Shown here piece by piece: positions 1-8,530 of a DNA stretch of 64,000 bases. The stretch is from Zoogloeaceae bacterium (GTDB taxonomy: Bacteria; Pseudomonadota; Gammaproteobacteria; Burkholderiales; Rhodocyclaceae). Each line of letters begins with the position of its first letter. Position 1 is the stretch's first letter. A model generated the notes under the pieces. That model did no database searches, was not told the origin of the DNA, and was given only the letters and a program-made list of their open reading frames with translations. The stretch lies in the NCBI GenBank assembly GCA_024235595.1, contig JACKMC010000007.1, positions 90,589 to 154,588 on the forward strand. Reading direction: 5' to 3'. Both the position numbers and the translations under genes were made by a program.

Positions 1-1291
1 CCCGCTGATGACCGAAATCCTCAAGCTGCGCGCCGAAGAGGCCCGCATGCTGGGCTACCACAACTTCGCCGAGGTGTCGCTGGTACCCAAGATGGCGGAT
101 TCGCCACAACAGGTACTCGAATTTCTTGTCGATCTGGCGGCGCGCGCAAAGCCCTTCGCCGAACGCGACCTCGCCGAACTCAAGGCCTTTGCAGTCGGCG
201 AGCTCGGCCTCGACGACATGCAGCCCTGGGACCTCGCCTGGGCATCGGAAAAGCTCAAGCATGCCCGCTACAGCTTCTCGGACGAAGAGGTCCGCCAGTA
301 CTTTCCGGAACCCAAGGTCCTCTCCGGCCTGTTCAAGGTCATAGAAAACCTCTACGGGGTGACGATCCGTGCCGACGAGGCGCCGATGTGGCATCAGGAC
401 GTGCGCTTCTTCCGCATCGAGCGGGGCAGCGAGCAGGTCGGCCAGTTCTACCTCGACCTCTATGCCCGCGACACCAAGCGCGGCGGCGCCTGGATGGGCG
501 AAGTGCTGACCCGTCGCCGGCTCACCGCAGGCATCCAGACCCCGGTCGCCTACCTGGTATGCAACTTCTCGGGCCCCGTGGGTGGAAAGCCCGCGCTGTT
601 CACCCACGACGAGGTCATCACCCTGTTCCACGAATGCGGTCATGGCCTTCATCATCTGCTCACGCGCATCGACGAGCCCTCGGTGGCCGGCATCCGCGGC
701 GTCGAGTGGGACGCGGTGGAGTTGCCCAGTCAGTTCATGGAGAACTTCTGCTGGGAGTGGGACGTGCTCTCCGACATGACCAGCCATGTCGACACCGGCG
801 AAGCCATGCCGCGCGCGCTATACGACCGCATGATCGCCGCAAAGAATTTCCAGAGCGGCATGCAGACGGTGCGCCAGCTCGAATTCTCGATCTTCGATCT
901 GCGCCTGCACCACGACTTCGACCCAGCCGGGCCAAAGAGCGTGCTCGAACTCATCGACGAGGTCCGTCGAGAGGTGGCGGTGCTCGTTCCGCCGGCCTGG
1001 CACCGCTTTCCGCACAGCTTCAGCCACATCTTCGCGGGCGGCTACGCAGCCGGCTACTACAGCTACAAGTGGGCTGAAGTGCTCTCGGCCGACGCCTTCG
1101 CGGCCTTTGAAGAGGCCGGTCTCAAGAGCGGCAGCGTGCTCGACCGCGCCACCGGCGAGCGATTCTGGCAGGAGATCCTGGCGGTCGGGGGGAGCCGTCC
1201 CGCGCTCGAATCGTTCAAGGCCTTTCGCGGCCGCGAACCGCGCCCCGACGCGCTGCTGCGCCACAGCGGCATGGAAGCGGAAACCGCCTGA
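1..1291 (+). CDS. prlC: Oligopeptidase A-type M3 metallopeptidase, C-terminal part
   Basis: Cytosolic zinc peptidase of family M3 that degrades oligopeptides, including cleaved signal peptides. The frame is open to base 1, so the 5' end lies outside the window; about 430 of the roughly 680 residues usual for the family are present. HECGH at 629-643 supplies two zinc histidines and the catalytic Glu, and DAVELPSQF about 25 residues later carries the third zinc ligand (Glu). The family motif is usually HEFGH, so Phe is replaced by Cys at a non-ligand position. The C-terminal helical half is complete and ends at a TGA. The family assignment is secure; the symbol rests on similarity to E. coli PrlC. 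Confidence 0.93.
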   Translation, partial: PLMTEILKLRAEEARMLGYHNFAEVSLVPKMADSPQQVLEFLVDLAARAKPFAERDLAELKAFAVGELGLDDMQPWDLAWASEKLKHARYSFSDEEVRQYFPEPKVLSGLFKVIENLYGVTIRADEAPMWHQDVRFFRIERGSEQVGQFYLDLYARDTKRGGAWMGEVLTRRRLTAGIQTPVAYLVCNFSGPVGGKPALFTHDEVITLFHECGHGLHHLLTRIDEPSVAGIRGVEWDAVELPSQFMENFCWEWDVLSDMTSHVDTGEAMPRALYDRMIAAKNFQSGMQTVRQLEFSIFDLRLHHDFDPAGPKSVLELIDEVRREVAVLVPPAWHRFPHSFSHIFAGGYAAGYYSYKWAEVLSADAFAAFEEAGLKSGSVLDRATGERFWQEILAVGGSRPALESFKAFRGREPRPDALLRHSGMEAETA

Positions 1292-1419
1292 TGCGCGAGC
1301 GGCGGCGCGGCCGGTCGTAAGCCGTAGCCGCCCTTCCGTCCGTCGCCTGCTGCGCGTCGCGCTGCCGATCATTTATGGTGAATCGCGGTATCTTGAAGCC
1401 AAGCTCGTCGGGAGTTTTC

Positions 1420-1899
1420 ATGCGTTGCCATATCTTGCTGATGCTGTGCTGCCTGTCGGCAGGCGTTGCCGCCCAGGACGCCACCTACCACTGGAAGGAC
1501 GAGCGCGGCATCAGCCACTATTCGGATCGGCCGCCCCCGCAGTCCGTCGAGGATCCCGAGACCCGACGCTTCGCTGCACCGTCGGCAGACAAACTGCCGC
1601 CTTACCTGGTGCGCAAGGTTGCCGCCGATTTTCCGGTCACCGTCTATGTCGCCGACACCTGCGGCCAGCCCTGTGAGGACGGACGTGCGCTGCTGTCGGC
1701 CCGCGGCATCCCCTTCTCGCAGGTGCGCGTCGCGACGCCCGACGAAGTCACCGCGCTGCGCAGCCGCTTCAATGGCAGCGGTATCGTCCCCGCCATTCTC
1801 GTCGGCCGGGCCGCCTTCTCGGGTTTTTCTGCCGAGCGCTGGACGCAGTTGCTGGACGACGCCGGCTACCCCAAGGATCAACGCGGACTGAGCCGCTGA
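1420..1899 (+). CDS. DUF4124 and glutaredoxin-like secreted protein
   Basis: Protein of 159 residues. The ATG at 1420 follows GGGAG and opens a Sec signal peptide (hydrophobic core LLMLCCLSAGVAA), which is why it is preferred to an in-frame ATG at 1375. A DUF4124 segment (YHWKDERGISHYSDRPP) covers residues of about 22-45. A glutaredoxin-like fold follows, with a C-G-Q-P-C redox-type motif near residue 85 and a downstream GIVPAILVG strand matching the cis-Pro region. This layout suggests a periplasmic thiol protein; the substrate is unknown. It stands alone between prlC and xth. Confidence 0.8.
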   Translation: MRCHILLMLCCLSAGVAAQDATYHWKDERGISHYSDRPPPQSVEDPETRRFAAPSADKLPPYLVRKVAADFPVTVYVADTCGQPCEDGRALLSARGIPFSQVRVATPDEVTALRSRFNGSGIVPAILVGRAAFSGFSAERWTQLLDDAGYPKDQRGLSR

Positions 1900-2002
1900 G
1901 GGCGTCGGCCTGTCGCGCCGGCCCGCGGCCGTGATGGTGTGCGCAAATGCAGGCTAGAATCGAGGCTCGGGCGGGCGTCGCCGCCGATCTTCGGAAACGA
2001 AA

Positions 2003-2761
2003 TTGAAAATCGCTACCTGGAACGTCAATTCCCTGAAGGTCCGTCTTCCCCATGTCATCGACTGGCTCGGCAGCGCGCAACCCGATGCGCTGTGCCTGCA
2101 GGAGCTCAAGCTCGAGGACAAGGCCTTCCCGCACGAAGAACTGGCGCAAGCCGGCTACCAGGCGGCCTTTCTCGGACAGAAGACCTATAACGGCGTTGCC
2201 ATCCTGAGTCGCGCTGCGCCGCAGGAGGTGAGCAGGAACATTCCCGGCTTCGAGGACGAGCAAAAACGCGTCATCGCCGCAACGGTCGGCGACGTGCGGG
2301 TCGTGTGCGGGTACTTCCCGAATGGCCAGGCGGTCGGCTCGGACAAGTTCGCCTACAAGCTGCGCTGGCTCGAGGCCCTCACCGCCTGGCTTCGCGAGGA
2401 AATGAGCCGCCATCCCAGGCTGGTCCTCGCCGGCGACTACAATATCGCTCCCGAAGACCGCGATGCGCACCCGGACTGGAAGGACGAGATCCATGTCTCC
2501 GAACCCGAACGGGCGGCCTTTCGCGCCCTGCTCGACCTTGGGCTCATCGATGCCTACCGGCTCTTCGAGCACCCCGAGAAGAGCTTTTCGTGGTGGGACT
2601 ACCGGATGATGGCCTTTCGCCGTAACTTCGGCCTGCGCATCGACCACCTGCTGGTGTCGCCGGCATTACGTGAACGCTGCAAGTCATGCGAAGTCGACAA
2701 GGCTCCGCGCAAGCTCGAACGCCCCTCGGACCACGCGCCGGTGGTACTCGAACTCGCCTGA
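2003..2761 (+). CDS. xth: Exodeoxyribonuclease III
   Basis: AP endonuclease and 3'-5' exonuclease of base-excision repair, 252 residues, close to the family norm. The start is a TTG at 2003, chosen because it gives the canonical N-terminus MKIATWNVNSLKVR and has GGAAA about seven bases upstream. Catalytic motifs are visible: LQELKLED (metal-binding Glu), GDYNIAPED (Asp/Asn), and the C-terminal RIDHLLVSP and SDHAPV (catalytic Asp-His). The stop overlaps the next start (TGATG), so the downstream hydrolase gene is translationally coupled. Confidence 0.95.
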   Translation: MKIATWNVNSLKVRLPHVIDWLGSAQPDALCLQELKLEDKAFPHEELAQAGYQAAFLGQKTYNGVAILSRAAPQEVSRNIPGFEDEQKRVIAATVGDVRVVCGYFPNGQAVGSDKFAYKLRWLEALTAWLREEMSRHPRLVLAGDYNIAPEDRDAHPDWKDEIHVSEPERAAFRALLDLGLIDAYRLFEHPEKSFSWWDYRMMAFRRNFGLRIDHLLVSPALRERCKSCEVDKAPRKLERPSDHAPVVLELA

Positions 2762-3489
2762 TGGCAGGCGAATGCGGCGTCGTGCTGGTGCACGGCAAAT
2801 GGGGCAAGCCGCCCTACGAGCATGCGCCGCTGGCCGCACGACTGCTCGCCGAAGGCCGTCGAATCCGCGAACCGTCAATGCCATGGTCGCTCGCACGGCG
2901 CTACGATCTGCCCTTCGAGCAAGCCCTCGAAGAGATTGACGGCTCGGTAAGGGAACTCAGACAGGCCGGTTGCGAACGCGTGATCGTCTGCGGTCACAGT
3001 CTCGGCGCCGGCGCCGCCCTGGGCCTCGCCGCACGGCGGCGCAGCATGGACGCGCTGGCGCTGCTCGCCCCGGGCCACTTTCCCGAGCGCCTCGCCGCAC
3101 AGGCGCTCACCAGCACCTCGCTGTCCCTGGCACGCGGTGCCGTTGCAGCCGCGGACGAGCGACGCCTCGCGCTGCTCGATTGCAACCAGGGGCTCTGCCG
3201 CCGGCTCCGTGTTCGTCCGACAAGCTATCTCAGCTACTTCGAGCCGCAGGGACCGGCACAATGGCCCGCGAACGCCCGTGCGATCGCCGCTCCGCTGCCG
3301 ATCCTCATGCTGGTCGGCCGCAGGGATCCCGCTTACTCGCTCGGAATCGACTATGCTTTCGCGCATACGCCTCATCATCCGCGCAGCGAATACATCGAGA
3401 TCGACGCGGACCATGCCGACACCCCTGCGCTTGGGGCAGACATCGTGCTCGCCTGGATCGCCTCCCTCGAACCGGATACAAGACCATGA
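2761..3489 (+). CDS. Alpha/beta hydrolase
   Basis: Protein of 242 residues starting at the ATG that shares one base with the xth stop. The alpha/beta-hydrolase fold is shown by an N-terminal strand with an oxyanion-type HGKWG, the nucleophile elbow GHSLGAG near residue 82, GRRDPAY holding the probable catalytic Asp, and DADHAD with the probable His near the C-terminus. There is no signal peptide, so it is probably cytosolic. The substrate cannot be told from the sequence. Its end overlaps the Crp/Fnr gene by four bases (ATGA), which points to one transcript. Confidence 0.8.
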   Translation: MAGECGVVLVHGKWGKPPYEHAPLAARLLAEGRRIREPSMPWSLARRYDLPFEQALEEIDGSVRELRQAGCERVIVCGHSLGAGAALGLAARRRSMDALALLAPGHFPERLAAQALTSTSLSLARGAVAAADERRLALLDCNQGLCRRLRVRPTSYLSYFEPQGPAQWPANARAIAAPLPILMLVGRRDPAYSLGIDYAFAHTPHHPRSEYIEIDADHADTPALGADIVLAWIASLEPDTRP

Positions 3490-4166
3490 CCGACCCAGCC
3501 CTGCTTGCCGCCCGATACCCGGTCCTCACCGAGCTCCCTGCGGCGGCGCGTGACAAGCTGTTTGCGCGCGCGCAGTGGGTCAAGGTCCCCGCGGGAACCC
3601 TGCTGTTCGACGACCACCAGGCCTGCGAAGGCTTCCCCTTCGTGATGAACGGCACCATCCGGGTGATCAAGGCCGCCCCGAATGGGCGGGAACTGCCGCT
3701 GTACCGCGTCTCGCCCGGCGAGACCTGCGTGATTTCATCCTCCTGCCTGCTCGGCCACGAGGACTACAACGCACGTGGCGTGACCGAAAGCGACACCGAG
3801 CTGATGATGCTGCCCAAGCCGGTGTTCGACGAACTGCTCGCCGAGCCCGCATTCCGCAGCTTCGTGTTTCATCTGTTCGCCGACCGCATCGCCGATCTCA
3901 TGCAGTTGATCGAGGAGGTCGCCTTCCACAAGCTCGACCAGCGCCTCGCGGCACAGCTGCTCGGCAAGGGCCGCATCCTCCACACCACCCACCAGCAGCT
4001 TGCCGACGAGCTCGGCAGCGTACGCGAGATCGTGAGCCGCCTGCTCAAGGGTTTTGCCGCTCAGGGGCTGGTGAGGCTGTCCCGCGAACAGATCGAGATC
4101 CTCGACCCGTCCGGCCTTCGCGCGCTCAGTGCCGGCCAACCGGCAACGACCGGAGACGCTGTGTAA
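3486..4166 (+). CDS. Crp/Fnr family transcriptional regulator
   Basis: Regulator of 226 residues with an N-terminal cyclic-nucleotide-binding-type beta barrel (about residues 10-125, with GTLLFDDHQACEGFPFVMNG), a dimerisation helix and a C-terminal winged helix-turn-helix whose recognition region reads QQLADELGSVREIVSRLLK. It lacks the N-terminal Cys cluster of Fnr, so it is not an [4Fe-4S] oxygen sensor of that type; its ligand is unknown. The ATG overlaps the hydrolase stop. A perfect palindrome spans its own stop codon, and a DUF2892 gene follows that it may control. Confidence 0.87.
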   Translation: MTDPALLAARYPVLTELPAAARDKLFARAQWVKVPAGTLLFDDHQACEGFPFVMNGTIRVIKAAPNGRELPLYRVSPGETCVISSSCLLGHEDYNARGVTESDTELMMLPKPVFDELLAEPAFRSFVFHLFADRIADLMQLIEEVAFHKLDQRLAAQLLGKGRILHTTHQQLADELGSVREIVSRLLKGFAAQGLVRLSREQIEILDPSGLRALSAGQPATTGDAV

Positions 4167-4177
4167 CCAAGGTTACA
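4162..4177. promoter_or_regulatory. Perfect 16-bp palindrome, candidate Crp/Fnr-type operator
   Basis: TGTAACCAAGGTTACA is a perfect dyad. Its half-sites fit the TGTNA-N6-TNACA geometry of Crp/Fnr-family operators. It spans the stop codon of the Crp/Fnr regulator and ends 61 bases before the DUF2892 start. Control of the small downstream gene by the regulator is inference. Confidence 0.5.
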
Positions 4178-4238
4178 GACGCGATCGCGCCTGAATGGTC
4201 AAATGCCCCCACACTGAAGCAATTCCAAGGAGTGGGTC

Positions 4239-4430
4239 ATGAAATCGAATGTAGGCGGTATCGACAAGATTCTTCGTATCGTGGTGGGCATTGCGCTGAT
4301 CGCATGGGCGCTGATGGGCGGGCCGGTGTGGGCATGGATCGGCATCGTGCCGCTGGCCACCGGCCTTTCCGGCCGCTGTCCTGCCTATTCGCTGCTGGGC
4401 ATGAACACCTGCCCGATGAAAAAGGACTGA
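4239..4430 (+). CDS. DUF2892 family small membrane protein
   Basis: Protein of 63 residues after a strong AAGGAG site. Two hydrophobic segments (about residues 12-28 and 30-47) and the layout N-x-G-x-x-D-x-x-x-R then C-P-A-Y are typical of the DUF2892 (YgaP-like) membrane family. The two Cys (in GRCPAY and NTCPMK) are family features. The function is unknown; the domain is often found beside rhodaneses and sulfur-related Crp/Fnr regulators. A rho-independent terminator follows directly. Confidence 0.8.
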   Translation: MKSNVGGIDKILRIVVGIALIAWALMGGPVWAWIGIVPLATGLSGRCPAYSLLGMNTCPMKKD

Positions 4431-4452
4431 GTCCTCGCGAGAGCACCTTCGA

Positions 4453-4478
4453 CGGCCGGGCCCTGCCCGGCCGTTTTT
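4453..4478 (+). terminator. Rho-independent terminator
   Basis: A perfect 9-bp stem (CGGCCGGGC with GCCCGGCCG, loop CCT) is followed by TTTTT. It closes the DUF2892 transcript and abuts the end of the convergent rsmA gene. Confidence 0.85.
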
Positions 4479-5257
4479 CATTTGGACGTGCGCAACGCGC
4501 AGTGGTTGGCGATGCCCACATATTCTGCCAGCGACAAGCGCTCGCCACGCAGGCCGGGATCGATGCCCAGCGCAGCGAAATCGTTTTCATCCAGAAAGGC
4601 CCGCAGGGTGTTGCGCAAGGTCTTGCGACGCTGTCCGAAGGCCGCGCTCACGATCTCGCCGAGCAGCATCTCGTCGTTCGCGTCGAGCGCCTGGGCCGGC
4701 TTGGGCGACATGCGCACGATGCTGGACATGACCTTGGGCGCCGGCCGGAAGGCTCCGGGGGGCACATCGAACAGGCGTGCCATGTTGAACCGGTATTGCA
4801 ACATCACCGACAGTCGGCCGTAGTCGTCGGTGCCAGGCTCGGCCACCATGCGCTGCACCACCTCCTTTTGCAGCATGAAGGTCATCTCGCGCACCCTGGT
4901 GGCGAAATGCGAGAGGTGAAACAGTATCGGCGTGGAGATGTTGTAGGGCAGATTGCCGACCACCTTGAGCCGTTCGCCAAGGCTGCCGAAGTCGAACTTG
5001 AGCGCATCGCCTTCGTGGATCACCAGCCGCTCGGGATCGTGCTGCTCACGAAGCCGAGCGATCAGGTCGCGATCGATCTCCACTACATGCAGCCGCGGCA
5101 AGCGCTCCAGCAAGGGCTCGGTCAGCGCCCCGAGGCCGGGGCCGATCTCGACCACCAGGTCGCCCCCCCGCGGCGCGATCGCATCGACGATCTTGCGGAT
5201 GATGTTGGGGTCGGACAGGAAGTTCTGGCCGAAGCGCTTTCTGGCGCGATGTTCCAT
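4478..5257 (-). CDS. rsmA: 16S rRNA dimethyladenosine transferase RsmA (KsgA)
   Basis: S-adenosylmethionine-dependent enzyme that dimethylates two adjacent adenosines in helix 45 of 16S rRNA late in 30S assembly. It has 259 residues from the ATG at 5257, giving the typical start [14 protein letters not shown]. Motifs: the SAM site [14 protein letters not shown], the acidic EIDRDL, and catalytic NLPYNIS (motif IV). The small C-terminal helical domain ends in the usual RGERL..EY context. It is the last gene of the lptD-surA-pdxA operon and overlaps the upstream patatin stop by one base. Confidence 0.96.
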   Translation of the reverse strand: MEHRARKRFGQNFLSDPNIIRKIVDAIAPRGGDLVVEIGPGLGALTEPLLERLPRLHVVEIDRDLIARLREQHDPERLVIHEGDALKFDFGSLGERLKVVGNLPYNISTPILFHLSHFATRVREMTFMLQKEVVQRMVAEPGTDDYGRLSVMLQYRFNMARLFDVPPGAFRPAPKVMSSIVRMSPKPAQALDANDEMLLGEIVSAAFGQRRKTLRNTLRAFLDENDFAALGIDPGLRGERLSLAEYVGIANHCALRTSK

Positions 5258-6168
5258 CAGGCGGTCCCCTGTGTGCGCGCGATGCGCTGCTTGATCGCTG
5301 CGATTGCCGCAAAACCGGCCCGCTCTCCTTCGAGGATGGCGCGATGCCGGTCTTCGAAAGCGGTTGCAGTGAGCCCCTGCACCGCCGGCCGCACCACGAT
5401 TTCGGCCTCCGCGGTCTCGACGCTGGCAATCCGGTTGCCCATGATCGCTGCCGCATCGAGCAGCACATCGAGCGAGCCGCGCCCACGCTTGCCGCTCGGC
5501 CGCGCCGAGATATCGACCGCAATCACCAATTCGGCCCCCATCTGCCGAGCCACCCGTACCGGGACCGGACTGCTCACCCCGCCGTCGACATATTCGACGC
5601 CACGGATCAGCACCGGCGCGAACACCCCCGGCACCGCCGCCGAGGCACGCACCGCCTGGCCGGTACTGCCGCTCGAAAATGCCGTCATGCGGCCTTGCTG
5701 AAGATCGGTCGCGACCGCACAGAAGCGTCGCTTGAGTTGCTCGATCGGGCGATTGCCGACATGCTCGTTGATGAAGCGCTCGAGCGCCTCTCCCTTGACC
5801 CAGCCACGCTCGAAGAGGCTCCAGTCGGTGACCGCGGATTTTTCCAGCTCGAATGCGAGCTTCTGCAGGTCGAACGCGCCGTGACCGGCGGCGTAGAGCG
5901 AACCCACCACCGCTCCGGCGCTGGTTCCGGCGACAATCTCGGCCTCGATCCCGTTGGTCTCGAGCGCCTTGATCACGCCGATGTGTGCAAAACCTCGCGC
6001 CGCACCGCCGCCAAGCGCGAGCCCGATCCGCGGCGCCCGCTTCGGCTGGCGCGCGGGCGGCTCCAACGGGGCTCCGGCCGTCGGTGCGGTCACCGCTCGC
6101 TCGGGCAGCACGCTGCAAGCGCCTGCGAACATCGCGGCCAGCCCAATCAGGCAATCGCGACGATCCAT
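5257..6168 (-). CDS. Patatin-like phospholipase family protein (RssA-like)
   Basis: Protein of 303 residues with a signal peptide ending in a Cys (FAGAC near residue 18), so possibly a lipoprotein, although the lipobox is imperfect. The patatin fold is clear: the oxyanion loop [13 protein letters not shown], nucleophile motif GTSAG, and the Asp of the Ser-Asp dyad in VDGG. Predicted activity is lipid acyl hydrolysis at the envelope; the true substrate is unknown. It is inserted between pdxA and rsmA with one-base overlaps on both sides, so it belongs to the operon, unlike the common pdxA-ksgA order. Confidence 0.88.
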   Translation of the reverse strand: MDRRDCLIGLAAMFAGACSVLPERAVTAPTAGAPLEPPARQPKRAPRIGLALGGGAARGFAHIGVIKALETNGIEAEIVAGTSAGAVVGSLYAAGHGAFDLQKLAFELEKSAVTDWSLFERGWVKGEALERFINEHVGNRPIEQLKRRFCAVATDLQQGRMTAFSSGSTGQAVRASAAVPGVFAPVLIRGVEYVDGGVSSPVPVRVARQMGAELVIAVDISARPSGKRGRGSLDVLLDAAAIMGNRIASVETAEAEIVVRPAVQGLTATAFEDRHRAILEGERAGFAAIAAIKQRIARTQGTA

Positions 6169-7160
6169 CAGGCCATGCTCCGGGCGGTTTGCGCCATGCC
6201 AATCGCCAGTTCGGTGGCGGTGATCAGGCTGCCCGGATCGGCTCTGCCGCTGCCCGCAAGATCGAGCGCCGTTCCATGATCGACCGAAGTGCGGATGATC
6301 GGCAGGCCCAGGGTAACGTTCACCCCGCCACCGAAGCTCGCGTGCTTGAGCACCGGCAGACCTTGATCGTGGTACATCGCCAGCACGGCGTCGCCCTGCT
6401 CCAGCGAATGCGGCACGAAGAGGGTATCGGCCGGCAGCGGGCCGATGAGTCGCAGGCCCTCAAGACGGAGCCGCTCGAGCACCGGCTCGATCACCTCGAT
6501 TTCCTCGCGCCCCATGTGGCCGCCCTCGCCTGCGTGCGGGTTGAGGCCCGCAACCAGAATCCGTGGCGCGACGATGCCGAAGCGCAACGCGAGATCGGCA
6601 TTCAGGATACGGATGGTTTCCTCCAGCAATGACGGCGTGATCGCATCCGCCACCTCGCGCAGTGGCAGGTGCGTCGTTGCGAGCGCCACCCGCAAGCCTG
6701 CGCCGGCGAGCATCATCACCACCCGCGGCGTGGCCGTGTGTTCGGCCAGATACTCGGTATGCCCGCTGAAAGGAATGCCCGACTCGCAGATGATGCCCTT
6801 GTGCACCGGCGCGGTCACCATGCCCGCGAATTCGCCACTGCGACATCCGGCGATCGCTCGGTCGAGCGTATCGAGTACATAGGGGCCATTGACAGGGTCG
6901 AGTCGTCCTGCCGACGCGGGCGCTCGCAAGGGCACATGCAGCACTTCCACCGACCCTGCACGCGCTGCAGCCGTCGAGGGCAGATATTCGGCCAGGCTGC
7001 ACCTGGCGCCGACGCCGTGCAGTCGCTCCTCGAGCAAGCCGCGATCACCGACGATCACCAGGCGGACCGGCCACTCGCGATCCAGCAGCGCGGCGCAAAG
7101 TTCGGGGCCCACACCCGCCGGCTCGCCACTGGTGACGGCCAGCGTCAGCACTTCATTCAT
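6168..7160 (-). CDS. pdxA: 4-Hydroxythreonine-4-phosphate dehydrogenase
   Basis: NAD-dependent enzyme of the DXP-dependent pyridoxal phosphate pathway, oxidising 4-phosphohydroxy-threonine before PdxJ condensation. It has 330 residues, full length. Visible motifs: N-terminal [11 protein letters not shown], the metal-binding histidines in [15 protein letters not shown] and MYHDQG, and the C-terminal [14 protein letters not shown]. It overlaps the downstream patatin gene by one base and lies seven bases after surA, as in the widespread surA-pdxA arrangement. Confidence 0.96.
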   Translation of the reverse strand: MNEVLTLAVTSGEPAGVGPELCAALLDREWPVRLVIVGDRGLLEERLHGVGARCSLAEYLPSTAAARAGSVEVLHVPLRAPASAGRLDPVNGPYVLDTLDRAIAGCRSGEFAGMVTAPVHKGIICESGIPFSGHTEYLAEHTATPRVVMMLAGAGLRVALATTHLPLREVADAITPSLLEETIRILNADLALRFGIVAPRILVAGLNPHAGEGGHMGREEIEVIEPVLERLRLEGLRLIGPLPADTLFVPHSLEQGDAVLAMYHDQGLPVLKHASFGGGVNVTLGLPIIRTSVDHGTALDLAGSGRADPGSLITATELAIGMAQTARSMA

Positions 7161-7166
7161 CGCCCA

Positions 7167-8504
7167 TCATTGCGGGTCGAGCCGCAACTCCACGTAGGTC
7201 CGATCGCGCAACTGGCGCAGCCAGTCATTGTAGGCCTCGTCGGACTTGCGCTCGCGCAAGGTGTTGCGCGCGACGGTGCGCCTGCGCTCTTCCGACACAT
7301 CCTGGTTGCGGCGCTCCAGCACCTGGATCAGATGCCAGCCGAAGGGTGACTGCACCGGCTCGCTGATCTCGCCCGGCTTGAGCGCGTTCATCGCCTGTTC
7401 GAAGGCAGGCACCGTGTCGCCCGGGTTCACCCAGCCAAGATCACCGCCCTTGCCTGCCGAAAGGTCGGCCGAATGAACCTTGGCCAGCTCGGCAAAGTCC
7501 TCGCCCCCCTTCAGAACTCGCTCGCGCAGCCCCTCGAGGCGCTGGCGGGCGTCGGCATCGCTCAACACGGCCGAAGTCTTGAGCAGGATATGGCGCGCGT
7601 GGGTCTGCTCCACCCGGACATCCGCCGTGTCGTCGCCACCGCGCTTGTCCAGCAGTTTCAGCACATGCAGGCCGGCCGGGCTACGCAGCACCGGCGACAC
7701 CCCGCCCACGGCAAGCCTGGCCGCCTCGTCGGCATAGAGCGCCGGCAGGCGATCAGCGCCACGCCAACCGATATCACCACCGGAAAGCGCATCCGGTGCA
7801 TCCGAGTAGCTTGCAGCCAGTTTGGCGAAATCCTCGCCAGCGGCGAGCTTTCGCGTCACCTCCGCGGCACGCGCCTGAAGCGCTGCGAGTTGCTCGGGCG
7901 TCGCGCTCTCGGGCGCCCGCAGCAGGATGTGGGCGAGGTTGTATTCCTCGCTGGGCGTCCCCTGCTTGCTCTCGAGGAAGTTGTCGACCTCGGCGTCGGT
8001 CACCACGATGCGACTATCCACCTCACGTTCGCGCAGTCGTGTGATCAGGATCTCGCGGCGGATGTTGTTGCGAAAATCATCCCACTTCAGGCCATCGCCC
8101 TCGAGGGCTGCGCGGAAGGCCGCCACCGACAGCTTGTTGGAAGCGGCGATGCGCTCGATTGCCCGCTCGAGCGTCGCGTCGTCGGCGCGGATGCCGTTCT
8201 GGCTGGCGAGCTGCAACTGGGCGTGTTCGAGGATCAGGCGTTCGAGAATCTGCTTGCGGATAATGTCCTGCGGCGGCAGCTGAGTGCCCTGGCGGGTGAG
8301 CTGTCGCACCGCGAGATCGACCCGCTCGTTCAGCTCGCGCGCGGTGATGACCTCGCTGTTGACCACCGCCACGATGCGGTCGACCTCGACAGGCCGCTCT
8401 GCCGCGAATGCGTCTCCGGCGGCAGGTCCGATCGTTGCGAGCAACAAGCAGCCCGCCATCAATGCCGCGGTTGCGGCGTGCTTCGATAACTTGATCATCT
8501 TCAT
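7167..8504 (-). CDS. surA: Periplasmic chaperone and peptidyl-prolyl isomerase SurA
   Basis: Outer-membrane protein chaperone of 445 residues. A signal peptide (TAALMAGCLLLATIGPAAG) precedes the SurA N-terminal domain (VDRIVAVVNSEVITARELNE) and two parvulin domains, beginning near EEYNLAHILL and THARHILLKT; the second is usually the active one. The ATG at 8504 was chosen because GGAAA lies six bases upstream. An alternative ATG at 8534 would overlap the lptD stop (ATGA) and add ten residues. Translation immediately after lptD fits its role in delivering LptD and other barrels to the Bam complex. Confidence 0.95.
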   Translation of the reverse strand: MKMIKLSKHAATAALMAGCLLLATIGPAAGDAFAAERPVEVDRIVAVVNSEVITARELNERVDLAVRQLTRQGTQLPPQDIIRKQILERLILEHAQLQLASQNGIRADDATLERAIERIAASNKLSVAAFRAALEGDGLKWDDFRNNIRREILITRLREREVDSRIVVTDAEVDNFLESKQGTPSEEYNLAHILLRAPESATPEQLAALQARAAEVTRKLAAGEDFAKLAASYSDAPDALSGGDIGWRGADRLPALYADEAARLAVGGVSPVLRSPAGLHVLKLLDKRGGDDTADVRVEQTHARHILLKTSAVLSDADARQRLEGLRERVLKGGEDFAELAKVHSADLSAGKGGDLGWVNPGDTVPAFEQAMNALKPGEISEPVQSPFGWHLIQVLERRNQDVSEERRRTVARNTLRERKSDEAYNDWLRQLRDRTYVELRLDPQ

Positions 8505-8530
8505 TCCATTTCCGGGCATGTCCTGCCCGC

